This document shows, piece by piece, positions 24,724 through 34,169 of a stretch of DNA of 64,000 nucleotides. Position 1 is the stretch's first letter; each line of letters opens with the position of its first letter. Both the position numbers and the translations under genes were made by a program. The notes under the pieces were generated by a model. It was not told the origin of the DNA, did not search any database, and saw nothing but the letters and a program-made list of their open reading frames with translations. This DNA comes from Micromonospora sp. WMMD961 (GTDB lineage: Bacteria; Actinomycetota; Actinomycetes; Mycobacteriales; Micromonosporaceae), in assembly GCF_029626145.1 (NCBI RefSeq), contig NZ_JARUBJ010000002.1, positions 6,210,501-6,274,500 of the forward strand, given 5' to 3'.

Positions 24724-25728
24724 TCACCGGTTGGCGGCGATCCAGGAATCGATCTGCGCCCACCAGTCGAAGAGCCAGTCGATGCGTTGCTGCCGCCCGG
24801 TCGGCACGTCCTCCGGCGGCACCGACCAGAACCGCATCACGATCCGCTTGTCCATCGGAAGTTCCCGCCAGACGTCGGCCACTGTGAGCATCCGGTCCAA
24901 CCCGGTGTGGGCGACGAAGATGACCCCGGCGTCCGGGGCGGCGTCCAGCGCGGCCAGCATCCCGCCGGGCTGCGGGGCGAGCACGTGACGCATCCGCTCG
25001 GCGCGCAACGCCATCCGTTCCAGCCCGAGGGAACGCAACCGGGCGATGGCACGCAGTCGCCGCGTGGGGGTGAAGTTGCCACCCTCGGGGAAGATCACGA
25101 ACGCGTCGTTGTCGTCCAGGCCCGCGGCCAGGTGCCCGATCTGGCGTACCGTCTCCTCGCCGCGCTCCGGCGTCGGCGCGATGAACCGGTTGGGCAGCCT
25201 GTTGAGCAGCACGTCGATCGCCGGATCCCACTGGAGGCTGTCCTTCAGGACGATGCGTGGCTCCCGGTTGAACCAGTTGACCAGCCCGTGGATCAGGATG
25301 AACGAGTCGCCGGGCCCGGCGTGCCGGCAGAGCACCACCTCGGGCCGGCCGGGCAGCGCGGTGTCCGGGTCGGTGCCCGCCACGTCGATGCGCAACCGCA
25401 GTGTCCATCGTGCCTGCCAGAACAGCACCCGCAGGAACCAGCCGGCCAGCACGTAGTGCGCGCGTTGGAAGGCCGGGGAACGGGTCCGCCAGCCGAAGCC
25501 GGAGACGACCCAGAGCAGGAAGAGCGCGATCAGTGCGGCGGCGTCCCAGACCAGGTAGACGCAGCCGATCCAGAGCAGCCGCAGCGGCCGCAACCGACCC
25601 GGGACCAACGGAGACGCGGCTGCGGCGAGCAGCGCCCAGATCGGCAACGTGGTCACCACGACGAACGCGAGCGCCACCACGGCGGGGGCGATCAGCAACC
25701 GACGCAGCCACCTGGGGGGCAGCGGCAT
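24724..25728 (-). CDS. membrane acyltransferase, PlsC/AGPAT family
   Basis: Glycerolipid acyltransferase-like protein, 334 aa. Two or three N-terminal TM segments (about 10-80) precede a PlsC domain. Its acceptor box is unusual: CRHAGPGDSF replaces the canonical HX4D (His then Asp still spaced four apart). FPEGGNFTP matches the conserved FPEG block. Start is one of two adjacent ATGs; 25728 has the better spacing from AGGAG. Its start overlaps the stop of the patatin gene, so the two probably remodel lipids together. Confidence 0.85.
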   Translation of the reverse strand: MPLPPRWLRRLLIAPAVVALAFVVVTTLPIWALLAAAASPLVPGRLRPLRLLWIGCVYLVWDAAALIALFLLWVVSGFGWRTRSPAFQRAHYVLAGWFLRVLFWQARWTLRLRIDVAGTDPDTALPGRPEVVLCRHAGPGDSFILIHGLVNWFNREPRIVLKDSLQWDPAIDVLLNRLPNRFIAPTPERGEETVRQIGHLAAGLDDNDAFVIFPEGGNFTPTRRLRAIARLRSLGLERMALRAERMRHVLAPQPGGMLAALDAAPDAGVIFVAHTGLDRMLTVADVWRELPMDKRIVMRFWSVPPEDVPTGRQQRIDWLFDWWAQIDSWIAANR

Positions 25729-26561
25729 CATCGCTCCTGGTGGGTGGCGAGGTAGCGCCGGGAGGCGGTGTACGCCCGACTGATCCGCCGTCCGACGGCC
25801 GCCATGTCCCGGTACGCCCAGGGCGTGTCGTCGCGCGGGTTCAGCCCTCCGGTCGGCAGGACGTGCACCTCCACGCCCTCGGGTAGCGCCGCCATCTCGC
25901 GGAAGAACCGGTGCCGGCGGGAGATCTCGAACGCGACCTGCGCGATCTCCCACGGCCGTCGGGGCGGAGTCAACTCCCGTTCGATCCGGCCCACCTGGAG
26001 GACGTAGATACAGCGCGCGCCGACGGCCACCGCCTCGCCGATCGGGATGGAGTTGACGATGCCCCCGTCGACGTAGTGCGCGCCATTGATCTCCATGGGC
26101 GGCAACAGGCCGGGCACCGAGGCCGACGCCAGCACCGCCGGCACCACCGGGCCGCTGTCGAACCAGTGCTCGGCCGCCCGTTCGATGTGCGCGGCGCAGC
26201 AGCGGAACGGCACCCGCAGGTCGGCGAAGGTGGTGTCCACCCCCAGTTCGGTTTCCAGCAGCCGGCGCAGTGGACGAGGTGAGTGCAGATGGGTACGGGC
26301 GGCGAAGCGGCGCAACTGCCGGGCGACCGAGTCCCCGTACACCTCGCTCGCCTCCGGCGAGGCCCAGAGTCGGACCAGCCGGTCGGTCACCGCCTCCGTG
26401 GGGTCGGCGGCGACCAGCGCACCGTTCACCGCGCCGATCGAGGTGCCGAGCACCATGTCGGGCGTGATGCCGGCCCGGAACAACGCGCGCAACATGCCCA
26501 CCTCGACCGCGCCGAGCACGCCCCCGCCGCCGAGCACGAATGCCACCGGTCCCCCCGCCAT
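25728..26561 (-). CDS. patatin-like phospholipase
   Basis: Lipid acyl hydrolase, 277 aa, with a Ser-Asp dyad: oxyanion hole GGGGVLGAVEVG near the N-terminus, nucleophile Ser in GTSIG, and catalytic Asp in DGG (HYVDGGIVNSIP). ATG 26561 follows AGGATGAGGGC. The gene overlaps the acyltransferase stop/start, forming a two-gene deacylation/reacylation unit. Confidence 0.88.
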   Translation of the reverse strand: MAGGPVAFVLGGGGVLGAVEVGMLRALFRAGITPDMVLGTSIGAVNGALVAADPTEAVTDRLVRLWASPEASEVYGDSVARQLRRFAARTHLHSPRPLRRLLETELGVDTTFADLRVPFRCCAAHIERAAEHWFDSGPVVPAVLASASVPGLLPPMEINGAHYVDGGIVNSIPIGEAVAVGARCIYVLQVGRIERELTPPRRPWEIAQVAFEISRRHRFFREMAALPEGVEVHVLPTGGLNPRDDTPWAYRDMAAVGRRISRAYTASRRYLATHQER

Positions 26562-26725
26562 GCCCTCATCCTGGCACGACCGCGCAGCCGACCGGCCGGC
26601 CGCCGTCGCCGGGCGGTCGGCGCACCCCAGGCACCGCCCGCCGACCAGGGGTGGCGACGGCGTTGACAGGCAGGACACATTCGCGCAACCTGATACCGCT
26701 CCCACCCCTGAGGCAGGTGCGATCT

Positions 26726-28147
26726 GTGAAGGCAGCACTGCATCCGGGCCGGTTGCTGGCTCGCAGATACCGACTTCTCGACCAGATCGGCGCCGGCGGC
26801 ATGTCGGTCATCTGGCGTGCACGGGACGAGGTGCTGGACCGGCTGGTCGCGCTCAAGGTCCTCGCTCCTTCGCTGGCCGCCGACGCGCGTTTTCGGGGCA
26901 TGGTGCGCGAGGAGGCCCGGGCCGCCGCCCAGCTGGTGCACCCTCACCTGACCTCGGTGCACGACTACGGCGAGACGGTCGATCCGGACGGGTCGATCAC
27001 CTCGTTCGTGGTGATGGAGCTGCTCGACGGCGAGGAGTTGGAGCTGCGCCTCACCGAGGGGCCGTTGCCGTGGGCCGAGGCGGTCCAGGTGGGCGCGCAG
27101 GTCGCGGAGGCACTGGCCGCCGCGCACCGGCTCGGCATCGTGCACCGGGACATCACCCCGGCCAACGTGATGATGACCGGGACGGGCGTCAAGGTGCTCG
27201 ACTTCGGCATCGCCACCCGGATCGGCGCACCGGACGAGGACGAGGACGGCGAAACCTTCGGCACCCCTGCCTATGTCGCACCGGAACGCCTGGACGGTGC
27301 GCCGGCCCAGCCGTCCACCGACGTGTACTCACTCGGCGTGCTGCTGTTCGAGGCGCTCACCGGCCGGGTGCCGTACCCGGCCGACACCTGGGAGCAGCTC
27401 AGCGCCGCACTGACCGACGGCCCGCCACCGACGCTCGCGGAGCTGCCGGAACTGCCGCCGCCGGTGGCCCGGATCTGCCTGCGCAGCCTCGCCCGGAATC
27501 CGGCCGATCGGCCCACCGCCCGGCAGGTCGCCACCGTGTTACGCGGCCACCTGCTGCCGCCCGATCCCCCGACCGCGACCATCCGGGTGCCCACCCAGCC
27601 CCTGCCCCCGCAGCCGGTCCAGGTCGCGCCGACGTTCGACCGGGCAGTGGCCGGGTCGGGTTGGTCCCGAGGACGGCTGGCGCTGCTGCTCATCCTCGCG
27701 GTCGGTGTGACGCTCGCCGGCGTGGCCCTGCTGCCGGAGCAGCGGTCGACACCCCGCACGCAGCCGTCGGTCGGCCCGACAGCGACCTCGCCGAGCGATC
27801 CACCGGTCCCGGCCTCGTCCGCGCCGACCACGCCCCCGGCGACGAGGCCGAGCACCGGTGCGCCCACGTCGAGTCCGGGCAGCCTGGTCGAGGCCGCCAG
27901 TCGGGTCGACGGGCTGATCAGCGCCGGGCTGGGCGCCGGGGAGATCCGCGACGACGTGGGCCTCGATCTGCGCAACGAGCTGCGCAACCTGACCGCCGCG
28001 GTCAGCTCCGGCCGCGACGAGCTGGCACCACCGGTGGCCCGGCTGCGCGAGAAGGTCGCGGTGCGCCTCGGCGAGGGAGGCATCAGTCCGGGGTACGCGT
28101 CCCGACTCGACGCCGCCATCGTCGAGCTGGGCGCGGCCCGGGTCTGA
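26726..28147 (+). CDS. membrane Ser/Thr protein kinase
   Basis: PknB-type kinase, 473 aa. The kinase domain covers about 15-275 and contains IGAGGMSVIW (Gly loop), LVALKVL (Lys), IVHRDITPANVMM (catalytic Asp), DFGIA and GTPAYVAPE. A Pro-rich juxtamembrane region leads to one TM segment (about 315-335). The Ser/Thr/Pro linker and 90-residue helical C-terminal domain outside the membrane contain no PASTA repeats. GTG 26726 was chosen over an in-frame GTG at 26717. Convergent with the GT4 gene. Substrates unknown; the FHA protein at 17801 is a candidate. Confidence 0.92.
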   Translation: MKAALHPGRLLARRYRLLDQIGAGGMSVIWRARDEVLDRLVALKVLAPSLAADARFRGMVREEARAAAQLVHPHLTSVHDYGETVDPDGSITSFVVMELLDGEELELRLTEGPLPWAEAVQVGAQVAEALAAAHRLGIVHRDITPANVMMTGTGVKVLDFGIATRIGAPDEDEDGETFGTPAYVAPERLDGAPAQPSTDVYSLGVLLFEALTGRVPYPADTWEQLSAALTDGPPPTLAELPELPPPVARICLRSLARNPADRPTARQVATVLRGHLLPPDPPTATIRVPTQPLPPQPVQVAPTFDRAVAGSGWSRGRLALLLILAVGVTLAGVALLPEQRSTPRTQPSVGPTATSPSDPPVPASSAPTTPPATRPSTGAPTSSPGSLVEAASRVDGLISAGLGAGEIRDDVGLDLRNELRNLTAAVSSGRDELAPPVARLREKVAVRLGEGGISPGYASRLDAAIVELGAARV

Positions 28148-28157
28148 TCGGGGCAGG

Positions 28158-29270
28158 TCAGCGGGCCGAGACCCGGGCCGATTCGCGAATGTCGTACCGA
28201 CCGGCGGCGAAGCGTCGGTAGACCTCGACGTAGTCGTCCGCCATCCGCTCGACCGAGAAGTTCTCCGCGACGTGCGCCACGCAGTCCTCCGGGTCGAGCT
28301 TCTCGACCGCGAGCACCGCGGCGGGTAGCTCCTCCGGCCGTTCGCAGACCAGGCCGGTCAGCCCGGGCCGCACCAACTCCGGCACCGCACCCCGGTTGAG
28401 CGCCACCACCGGCGTGCCGGTCGCCATCGCTTCCAGCATCACCATGCCGAACGGCTCGTCCCACTGGATCGGCATGATCAGGCAACGGGCGTCGACGAGC
28501 ATCCGCAACGTCTCCGCGCGGTCGGCGTTGAACACGACTGTCACGTTCTCGTCGACCAGCGGCGCGACGACCTGCTCGTAGTAGCGACGCTCGGCCGGCT
28601 CGTTGCACTTGCCGGCCAGCAGCAGGGGCAACCCCGCCTCCCGGCAGGCCCGGATGGCTACCTCCGGGCCCTTGTCCGGGCTGAACCGGGCCAACCACAG
28701 CACCGGCCCCCGGCCGGGCTCGGTCTTACGCGGAAAACCACGGATGTCCAGTGCGTTGTGCACCGTCCCGGCCCAGGGCAGGTCGGTGTTCAACCGGCGT
28801 TGGGCGTGCGAGATCGCCACCAGGGCGACGCCCGGGTCGACATCGCTCAGCACGTCGCCGTACTCCCCCACGGGGTTGCCGTGCACGGTGGCGACCGTCG
28901 GCACGGCCCGGCGGCCGGCGACCAGCGGACCGATCGTGGTGTGGTCGTGGATCACGTCGAAGTCGGCCGCTGTGATCAGCCGGTTCACCCGGGCCAGGTG
29001 GGCCAGTTCCGGCAGTGACTCGCCGAGCCGCTCGTACTGGACCTCGGGAACTGTGGAGACGAATCCGCCGGCCGCCGTGCCGTGGTCGTTGCCGGCACCG
29101 AACAGCGTGACCGCGTGTCCCTGCGCGCTGAGCGCGTCCACCAGGGCGGCGACGACCTGTTCGAGGCCGCCGTAGCCGGGCGGCGGCACTGACAACCACG
29201 GCGGGACCACCATCGCGATGCGCAACGGCCGCCCTGTCGGCCGGTCCGCGGGCGGGTGGTTCAGGGCCAC
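28158..29270 (-). CDS. GT4-family glycosyltransferase
   Basis: GT-B fold glycosyltransferase, 370 aa. The N-terminal acceptor domain begins MVVPPWLSVPPPGYGGLEQVV, and the C-terminal nucleotide-sugar domain shows LWLARFSPDKGPEVAI and the EX7E region PFGMVMLEAMATGTPVVA. GTG 29270 has GGGGAGG 5 nt upstream. Similar proteins are annotated as glycosyltransferases acting on cell-surface glycans or trehalose-type metabolites; substrate unknown. It lies 100 nt after the BON gene on the same strand. Confidence 0.87.
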   Translation of the reverse strand: MALNHPPADRPTGRPLRIAMVVPPWLSVPPPGYGGLEQVVAALVDALSAQGHAVTLFGAGNDHGTAAGGFVSTVPEVQYERLGESLPELAHLARVNRLITAADFDVIHDHTTIGPLVAGRRAVPTVATVHGNPVGEYGDVLSDVDPGVALVAISHAQRRLNTDLPWAGTVHNALDIRGFPRKTEPGRGPVLWLARFSPDKGPEVAIRACREAGLPLLLAGKCNEPAERRYYEQVVAPLVDENVTVVFNADRAETLRMLVDARCLIMPIQWDEPFGMVMLEAMATGTPVVALNRGAVPELVRPGLTGLVCERPEELPAAVLAVEKLDPEDCVAHVAENFSVERMADDYVEVYRRFAAGRYDIRESARVSAR

Positions 29271-29370
29271 GAATCCTCCCCGTTGGTCCTCGGTGCGGCG
29301 CCACCGGCGGTCGAGACGGTCGGCGGCGAGTTCCCAGGGATGCCCCGGGTAAACCGGACAAGCCGGACGC

Positions 29371-30039
29371 TCACCCGCCCACCAGGAGTTGGTCGTGCAC
29401 CACCCGTACGCCCGGCGCGGACCAGGCCACCCGCTCGACCTGGTCACGTTCCCACCAGGAGCGGACCACCCCGGCAAGGACGAGCGTGTCGCCGTCCACC
29501 TCGACGGTCACCCGCTCGGCCCCGATGGTGCGCGCCAGCGCCCGCTGTACGTCCCGACGCAGCCGCTCGGCCGGTGGCGCGGGCGGTCGTACCTCGATCA
29601 GGTTGGTGATCCCCCGCACGCCGTCGAGCCGGCGCACCTCCCCCTCGGCGGCACGCCGCTGCCACCCGAACTCGACCTCACCGCGGAGCATCAGCCACCC
29701 GTTGGCCACTGTCACGTCCAGCCGCTCGGCGGGCACGAAACTGTCCCACTCCAGCGCGCGGGCGGCGGCGATGGCGACCTCGGCGTCGGTACGCCCCGGT
29801 GTACCGGGCAGCCGCACCTCGATCTCGTCGGCCACCGCCCGGACTCCGCGAACCCGCTGGGCGCACCGCGTCGCGGCCCAACTGCGGGCGGCACCGTCGA
29901 CGAAGCCGGTCAGGGTGACCACACCCCGGTCGACGCTCACGCCGATCTCGTTCGGTTGGAGCTGGGCGTCCCAGGCGAGGTGCGCCAGGACGTCGCGTTG
30001 GATCCGCTGGTCGTCGCGGACATCCACCACGTCGGTCAT
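29371..30039 (-). CDS. protein with three BON domains
   Basis: A 222-aa protein made of three tandem BON domains, each about 70 residues with the conserved GVVTLTGFV, GWLMLRGEV and DTLVLAGVV strands. BON domains are thought to bind membranes or lipids. No signal peptide is evident, so it is probably cytoplasmic or membrane-associated, like stress-linked OsmY relatives. ATG 30039 lies after a G-rich stretch. Upstream terminators separate it from the protease gene. Confidence 0.87.
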   Translation of the reverse strand: MTDVVDVRDDQRIQRDVLAHLAWDAQLQPNEIGVSVDRGVVTLTGFVDGAARSWAATRCAQRVRGVRAVADEIEVRLPGTPGRTDAEVAIAAARALEWDSFVPAERLDVTVANGWLMLRGEVEFGWQRRAAEGEVRRLDGVRGITNLIEVRPPAPPAERLRRDVQRALARTIGAERVTVEVDGDTLVLAGVVRSWWERDQVERVAWSAPGVRVVHDQLLVGG

Positions 30040-30102
30040 GACACCCACCCCCGGAATCCGGTCGCCGAGACTCGTGCGCCGAACGTGCCGGACAACCGGG
30101 TG

Positions 30103-30135
30103 ACGGCGGTTCACCCGATCCGGGTGAACCGCCGT
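30103..30135 (-). terminator. perfect 15-bp hairpin upstream of BON gene
   Basis: ACGGCGGTTCACCCG, a 3-nt loop and CGGGTGAACCGCCGT form a perfect stem between the protease and BON genes. It likely terminates the protease operon as a backup. Confidence 0.75.
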
Positions 30136-30149
30136 CCGGGCGGAAAAGA

Positions 30150-30194
30150 GCGGCGGGTGACGGAGCCGACCCCCTCGGCCCCGCCACCCGCCGC
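30150..30194 (-). terminator. hairpin just after the protease gene
   Basis: GCGGCGGGTG (30150-30159) pairs with CACCCGCCGC (30185-30194), 30 nt past the protease stop codon. Confidence 0.65.
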
Positions 30195-30223
30195 CGGAGG
30201 GAGGAGGCAGGTTCAGATATGTG

Positions 30224-31840
30224 TCACGGAGTCTCGGCGAGCGTCACGGTCACGGTCTTCTCGACACCGTTGCGCTTGAACTGCACCTCGACCCGGTCGC
30301 CGACCTTGCCGGCCTGCACCGCGCCGACCAGGTCGTCGGAGTCGTTCACCGGCTTGTCACCGAACCGGGTGACGACGTCGCCGCGCTGCAGGCCGGCCTT
30401 CTCGGCCGGGCTGTTCGGGGTGACCGACGCGACGAGCGCGCCGCCGCCCTCGGCCTGGTTGACGCCGACCCCGAGCGACGGGTGGCTGACCTTCTCGCCG
30501 CGCTGGAGCTTGCCCGCGACGTCCTTGGCCTTGTTGCTGGGGATGGCGAAGCCGACGCCGATGTTGCCGGTGCTCTGGCCGGAGGTAGCGATGGCGGTGT
30601 TGACGCCGATCACCTCGCCCCGGGTGTTGACCAGCGCGCCGCCGGAGTTGCCGGGGTTGATCGGCGCGTCGGTCTGGAGCAGGCCGGAGATCGAGCTGAC
30701 GGTCTGGCTCTGCTGCTGGGTCGGGTCCTGCGGCTGACCCTCACCGGCCCGGATGGTGCGGTCGCGGGCGCTGAGGATGCCCGAGGTCACCGAGCCCTGC
30801 AGGCCGAGCGGGCTGCCCAGGGCCAGGACCTGGTCACCGACCTGCATGGCGTCGCTGTCACCGAACGTGGCTGGCTTGAGATCGTTCACCCCGTTGGCCT
30901 TGACCACGGCCAGGTCGGTCTTCGGGTCGGTGCCGATGACCTTCGCCTCGGCCTTCTTGCCATCCGCGAAGATCACCAACACGTTGCCGCCGGCGGCGGA
31001 GGCCACCACGTGGTTGTTGGTCAGTACGTACCCGTCGGCGCTGAGCACCACTCCGGAGCCCTCACCGCTGTCGGTGGTGATCGAGACGACGCTGTCCTGC
31101 ACCGACGCGGCGATCTTCGGCAGGTCCGCGCCGTTGATCACCGGAGCTGCGGAGTAGGTGCGGGTGATACCACCGCCGTCGCCGTCGAGGGCGAGCGCGA
31201 GCGCCCCGCCGGCCACGCCGGAACCGAGCATCAGGGCGAACACCGCGACGCCGGCACCGGCGAACTTGGCGATCCGACCCGGTCGGGGACCGCTGCCGGG
31301 CGGCGCGACCTGCGGGCCCCACGGCGGGACCGGCTGGCCCGGGTGTTGCGGGTGCTGTCCGGGGTGCTGGGCGTGCTGTCCGGGGTGCTGCTGGTGCTGG
31401 GCGTACGCCATGCCCGGCTGGCCCCCGCCGGCCCAGCCGGACTGCTGGCCCTGGTACCAGGCAGCGCCGGGGTAGTGACCGGCGGCCGGCTGTGGGTAGC
31501 CGGGCTGGCCGGGCGCCGGGTGGCCGGAGACCGGGTACGGCGGCGCGGACGGAGTGGCGGCCGAGGGCTGGTAGCCGGTCGGCGGCTCGTACCCGGTCGG
31601 CGGAGCAGTAGCCGGCTGAGCGGCGGCCGGCTGAGCGGCGGACGCGGAGGAGCCGGCGTACCCGGCCGGGGTCACGGCGCTGGTCGGCGTGTCGTCACCG
31701 GCGGTGGAGACGACCTCGATGGGGGTGGTCGGGGAGTCGGACTGCACGCGCTCGTCGCGCGACAGCTCGGCGGTGGGGTGCGACGGCTCGGCGTCGGTGG
31801 GGGCCGGCCGGCGCTGCGGGTCGGACTCGAACTCGGTCAT
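30224..31840 (-). CDS. pepD: membrane-anchored HtrA-type serine protease with PDZ domain (PepD-like)
   Basis: Envelope serine protease, 538 aa. A long cytoplasmic Pro/Gln/Gly-rich N-terminus (about 1-195, with HPGQHPQHPGQ repeats) is followed by one TM segment, then the trypsin-like domain with catalytic His in TNNHVVAS, Asp in KTDLAVVKA and Ser in INPGNSGGALVN. A PDZ domain follows (SLGVGV... to the end). Order regulator-kinase-protease on one strand matches mprA-mprB-pepD of Mycobacterium tuberculosis. ATG 31840 follows GAGAAGG. Three 11-bp spaced repeats lie 34 nt upstream. Role: degrading or holding misfolded envelope proteins. Confidence 0.88.
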   Translation of the reverse strand: MTEFESDPQRRPAPTDAEPSHPTAELSRDERVQSDSPTTPIEVVSTAGDDTPTSAVTPAGYAGSSASAAQPAAAQPATAPPTGYEPPTGYQPSAATPSAPPYPVSGHPAPGQPGYPQPAAGHYPGAAWYQGQQSGWAGGGQPGMAYAQHQQHPGQHAQHPGQHPQHPGQPVPPWGPQVAPPGSGPRPGRIAKFAGAGVAVFALMLGSGVAGGALALALDGDGGGITRTYSAAPVINGADLPKIAASVQDSVVSITTDSGEGSGVVLSADGYVLTNNHVVASAAGGNVLVIFADGKKAEAKVIGTDPKTDLAVVKANGVNDLKPATFGDSDAMQVGDQVLALGSPLGLQGSVTSGILSARDRTIRAGEGQPQDPTQQQSQTVSSISGLLQTDAPINPGNSGGALVNTRGEVIGVNTAIATSGQSTGNIGVGFAIPSNKAKDVAGKLQRGEKVSHPSLGVGVNQAEGGGALVASVTPNSPAEKAGLQRGDVVTRFGDKPVNDSDDLVGAVQAGKVGDRVEVQFKRNGVEKTVTVTLAETP

Positions 31841-31873
31841 GTCACTACCTTCTCCCCCCGCACTGCGATCAAG

Positions 31874-31901
31874 CTGGAACCGTCCTGGAAGTTGGCTGAA
31901 A
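31874..31901 (-). promoter_or_regulatory. triple 11-bp direct repeat upstream of pepD
   Basis: Plus-strand CTGGAA, CTGGAA and CTGAAA at 31874, 31885 and 31896 have exactly 11-bp spacing, ending 34 nt before the pepD start. The same spacing and offset are found before the response-regulator gene, so this is a predicted binding site of that OmpR-family regulator. Confidence 0.65.
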
Positions 31902-31902
31902 G

Positions 31903-33465
31903 TCACTCGCCGGCGTCGTCGGCCTGTGGCAGCAGCGGCAGCCGGACCCGGAAGGTCGCCCCGCCGCCGGGCGTCTCGGCCACCTCGACCGAGCCGTGGT
32001 GGGCGGCGACCAGCGCCGCCACGATGGCCAGGCCGAGGCCGGTGCCGGTGTTGCCGTCGGCTCGCCGGGTCCGCGCCGCGTCCGCCCGGTAGAACCGCTC
32101 GAAGACCCGTTCGGCCTGCTCCGGGGAGAGGCCGGGGCCGGTGTCGGCCACCTCCACCACGGCGAAGCCCCCCGGTTCGCTGTGCAACCGCACGCGGATC
32201 TCGGCGTCCGCAGGGGTGTGGGTCAGCGCGTTGGTGACCAGGTTTCCGATCACCTGTCGTAGCCGGGCGTCGTCGGCGGAGACGACGAGCGGGCCCGCAT
32301 CGGGTGCGATCTCCAGCTCGATGCTCCGATCCGGGGCGATCGCCCGCGCGGCCTGCACCGCGTCGGAGGCGAGCACCGGCAACTCCACCGGGGTCAGCGA
32401 GAGCGGTCGTTCCCGGTCCAGTCGGGCGAGCAGCAGCAGGTCCTCCACCAGCAGCCCCATCCGGGCCGCCTCGTCCTCGATCCGGCGCAGCAGGCCGGCG
32501 GTCTGCTCCGGCGCACGGGCCGCACCCTGCCGGTACAGCTCGGCGAAGCCCCGAATGGTGGTCAGCGGGGTCCGCAGTTCGTGCGAGGCGTCGGCGACGA
32601 ACTGCCGCATCCGTTCCTCGGAGCGGATGGCCCGCGCCTCGGACGCCTGAGCCGCGGCGGCGGCGTCGCGGGCGGCGCTCTCCGCCCAGCGCGCCGAGGT
32701 CTCCGAGGCGGCTCGGGCGGTGAACGCCGCCTCGATCTGGGTGAGCATCGCGTTCAGCGCGCGGGAGAGCCGCCCCAGCTCAGAGGTGGGATGCTCCTCC
32801 CCTTGCTCCGGGTCGGGCACCCGGCGGGTCAGGTCACCGCCGGCGATGGCGGCGGCGGTACGTTCGATCTCCACCAGCGGTTTGAGGCTGGTCCGGACGA
32901 TCGCCGCACCGACCGAGGCCAGCATGATCAACACCGCGCCGCCGACCAGCAGGTCGATCCAGGCGAGTCGCTTGACGGCTAGGTCGACGTCGGTCAGGTG
33001 CTGGCCGATCGCGGCCACCTGACCGTTGGGCAACTCGGTGTAGAGCATCCGCCAGCGCACCGAGCTGTCCCGGGCCCGGACGGTGCGTGGGACGCCGCCC
33101 TGGGCCGCCTCCTGCGTCTGGAAACCGCTCGCGTCGCCCGGCCACGGTGGCAGATCGTCCACCCGGAAGCGGGTCGTGTCGTAGACGGGGATCTGCACCT
33201 GGCCGGTCCTCGGGTCGGTCAGCACGACCACGTAGTCGCTGGGCAGCGAGACGGAGTTCGTCTGCGGCGTGATGGACTGGATCCCCTTGGCGGAGCTCTT
33301 CAGCTCCCAGTCGATCTGGTCGACCAGGTAGTTGTGCAGGAAGTACGCGGTCGAAACGCTGATCACCAACAGCGCGACGGCGACCAGCGCCAGCACCGAG
33401 GTGACCAGCTTGATCCGCAGTGGAACCCCGCGCACCCGTCCCTTCGCCTGCTGGACCGGGTTCAC
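31903..33465 (-). CDS. mprB: sensor histidine kinase, MprB-like
   Basis: Membrane kinase, 520 aa. TM1 is at about 20-42, an extracytoplasmic sensor domain spans about 43-165, TM2 is at about 165-190, and a HAMP domain and a helical insert follow. The HisKA motif FVADASHELRTPLTTIRGFAE carries the phospho-His, and HATPase blocks include VIGNLVTNAL and VADTGPGLSPEQ. The stop/start overlap with the regulator gene is 4 nt. A separate promoter with regulator sites follows for pepD. Likely senses envelope or surfactant stress by analogy with MprB. Confidence 0.88.
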   Translation of the reverse strand: MNPVQQAKGRVRGVPLRIKLVTSVLALVAVALLVISVSTAYFLHNYLVDQIDWELKSSAKGIQSITPQTNSVSLPSDYVVVLTDPRTGQVQIPVYDTTRFRVDDLPPWPGDASGFQTQEAAQGGVPRTVRARDSSVRWRMLYTELPNGQVAAIGQHLTDVDLAVKRLAWIDLLVGGAVLIMLASVGAAIVRTSLKPLVEIERTAAAIAGGDLTRRVPDPEQGEEHPTSELGRLSRALNAMLTQIEAAFTARAASETSARWAESAARDAAAAAQASEARAIRSEERMRQFVADASHELRTPLTTIRGFAELYRQGAARAPEQTAGLLRRIEDEAARMGLLVEDLLLLARLDRERPLSLTPVELPVLASDAVQAARAIAPDRSIELEIAPDAGPLVVSADDARLRQVIGNLVTNALTHTPADAEIRVRLHSEPGGFAVVEVADTGPGLSPEQAERVFERFYRADAARTRRADGNTGTGLGLAIVAALVAAHHGSVEVAETPGGGATFRVRLPLLPQADDAGE

Positions 33466-34163
33466 GCCGCCGGCTTGCGCAGGACGTACCCGACGCCACG
33501 CAGGGTGTGGATCAGCCGGGGTTGGGTGGTGTCGACCTTGCGCCGCAGGTAGGAGATGTAGGACTCGACGATGTTGTCGTCACCACGGAAGTCGTAGTTC
33601 CAGACGTGGTCGAGGATCTGCGCCTTGGACAGCACCCGGTTGGCGTTGAGCATCAGGTAGCGCAGCAGCTTGAACTCGGTCGGCGAGAGCTGCACCCGCT
33701 GCCCGGCCCGGTGCACCTCGTGGGTCTCCTCGTCCAACTCCAGGTCGGCGAAGGTGAGCCGGGACGGGGCCTGCTCGCCGGTCGTGGTGCGACGCAGCAC
33801 GGCCCGGATCCGGGCGGTCAGCTCCTCCAGGCTGAACGGCTTGGTGACGTAGTCGTCGCCGCCCAGGGTCAGCCCACGGATCTTGTCGTCGGTGGCGTCC
33901 CGGGCGGTCAGGAACACCACCGGGGTACGCGTGCCGCCCTCGCGGAGCATCCGGATGACCTCGAACCCGTCCAGGTCGGGGAGCATCACGTCGAGCACCA
34001 CCAGGTCGGGCCGGTGGTCCTTGGCGGCGTTGAGCGCCGCGCTCCCACTGGTCGCGGTGGCCACGTCGAAGCCCGCGAACCGCAGGCTCGCGGAGAGCAG
34101 TTCGAGGATGTTGGGGTCGTCCTCGACCACGAGGAGTCGCGCCTCGGTCTGGGTAGCGGGCAT
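33462..34163 (-). CDS. mprA: OmpR-family response regulator, MprA-like
   Basis: DNA-binding response regulator, 233 aa. The receiver domain has the acidic pocket VVEDD, phospho-Asp in LVVLDVMLPD, and Lys in DDYVTKPF. The winged-helix C-terminus ends LIHTLRGVGYVLRKP. The ATG at 34163 has GATGAT ending 6 nt upstream, which suggests a leaderless start. The same triple CTG repeat found upstream of pepD precedes it, pointing to autoregulation. Confidence 0.9.
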   Translation of the reverse strand: MPATQTEARLLVVEDDPNILELLSASLRFAGFDVATATSGSAALNAAKDHRPDLVVLDVMLPDLDGFEVIRMLREGGTRTPVVFLTARDATDDKIRGLTLGGDDYVTKPFSLEELTARIRAVLRRTTTGEQAPSRLTFADLELDEETHEVHRAGQRVQLSPTEFKLLRYLMLNANRVLSKAQILDHVWNYDFRGDDNIVESYISYLRRKVDTTQPRLIHTLRGVGYVLRKPAA

Positions 34164-34169
34164 GGGCCC

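Noticed and set aside
20581..25755. A 1724-codon open frame on the plus strand
   Set aside because: It lies antisense to the giant membrane protein, CutA and acyltransferase genes, is composed of Arg/Gln/His/Pro-rich low complexity, and has no domain. It is a GC-content artefact.
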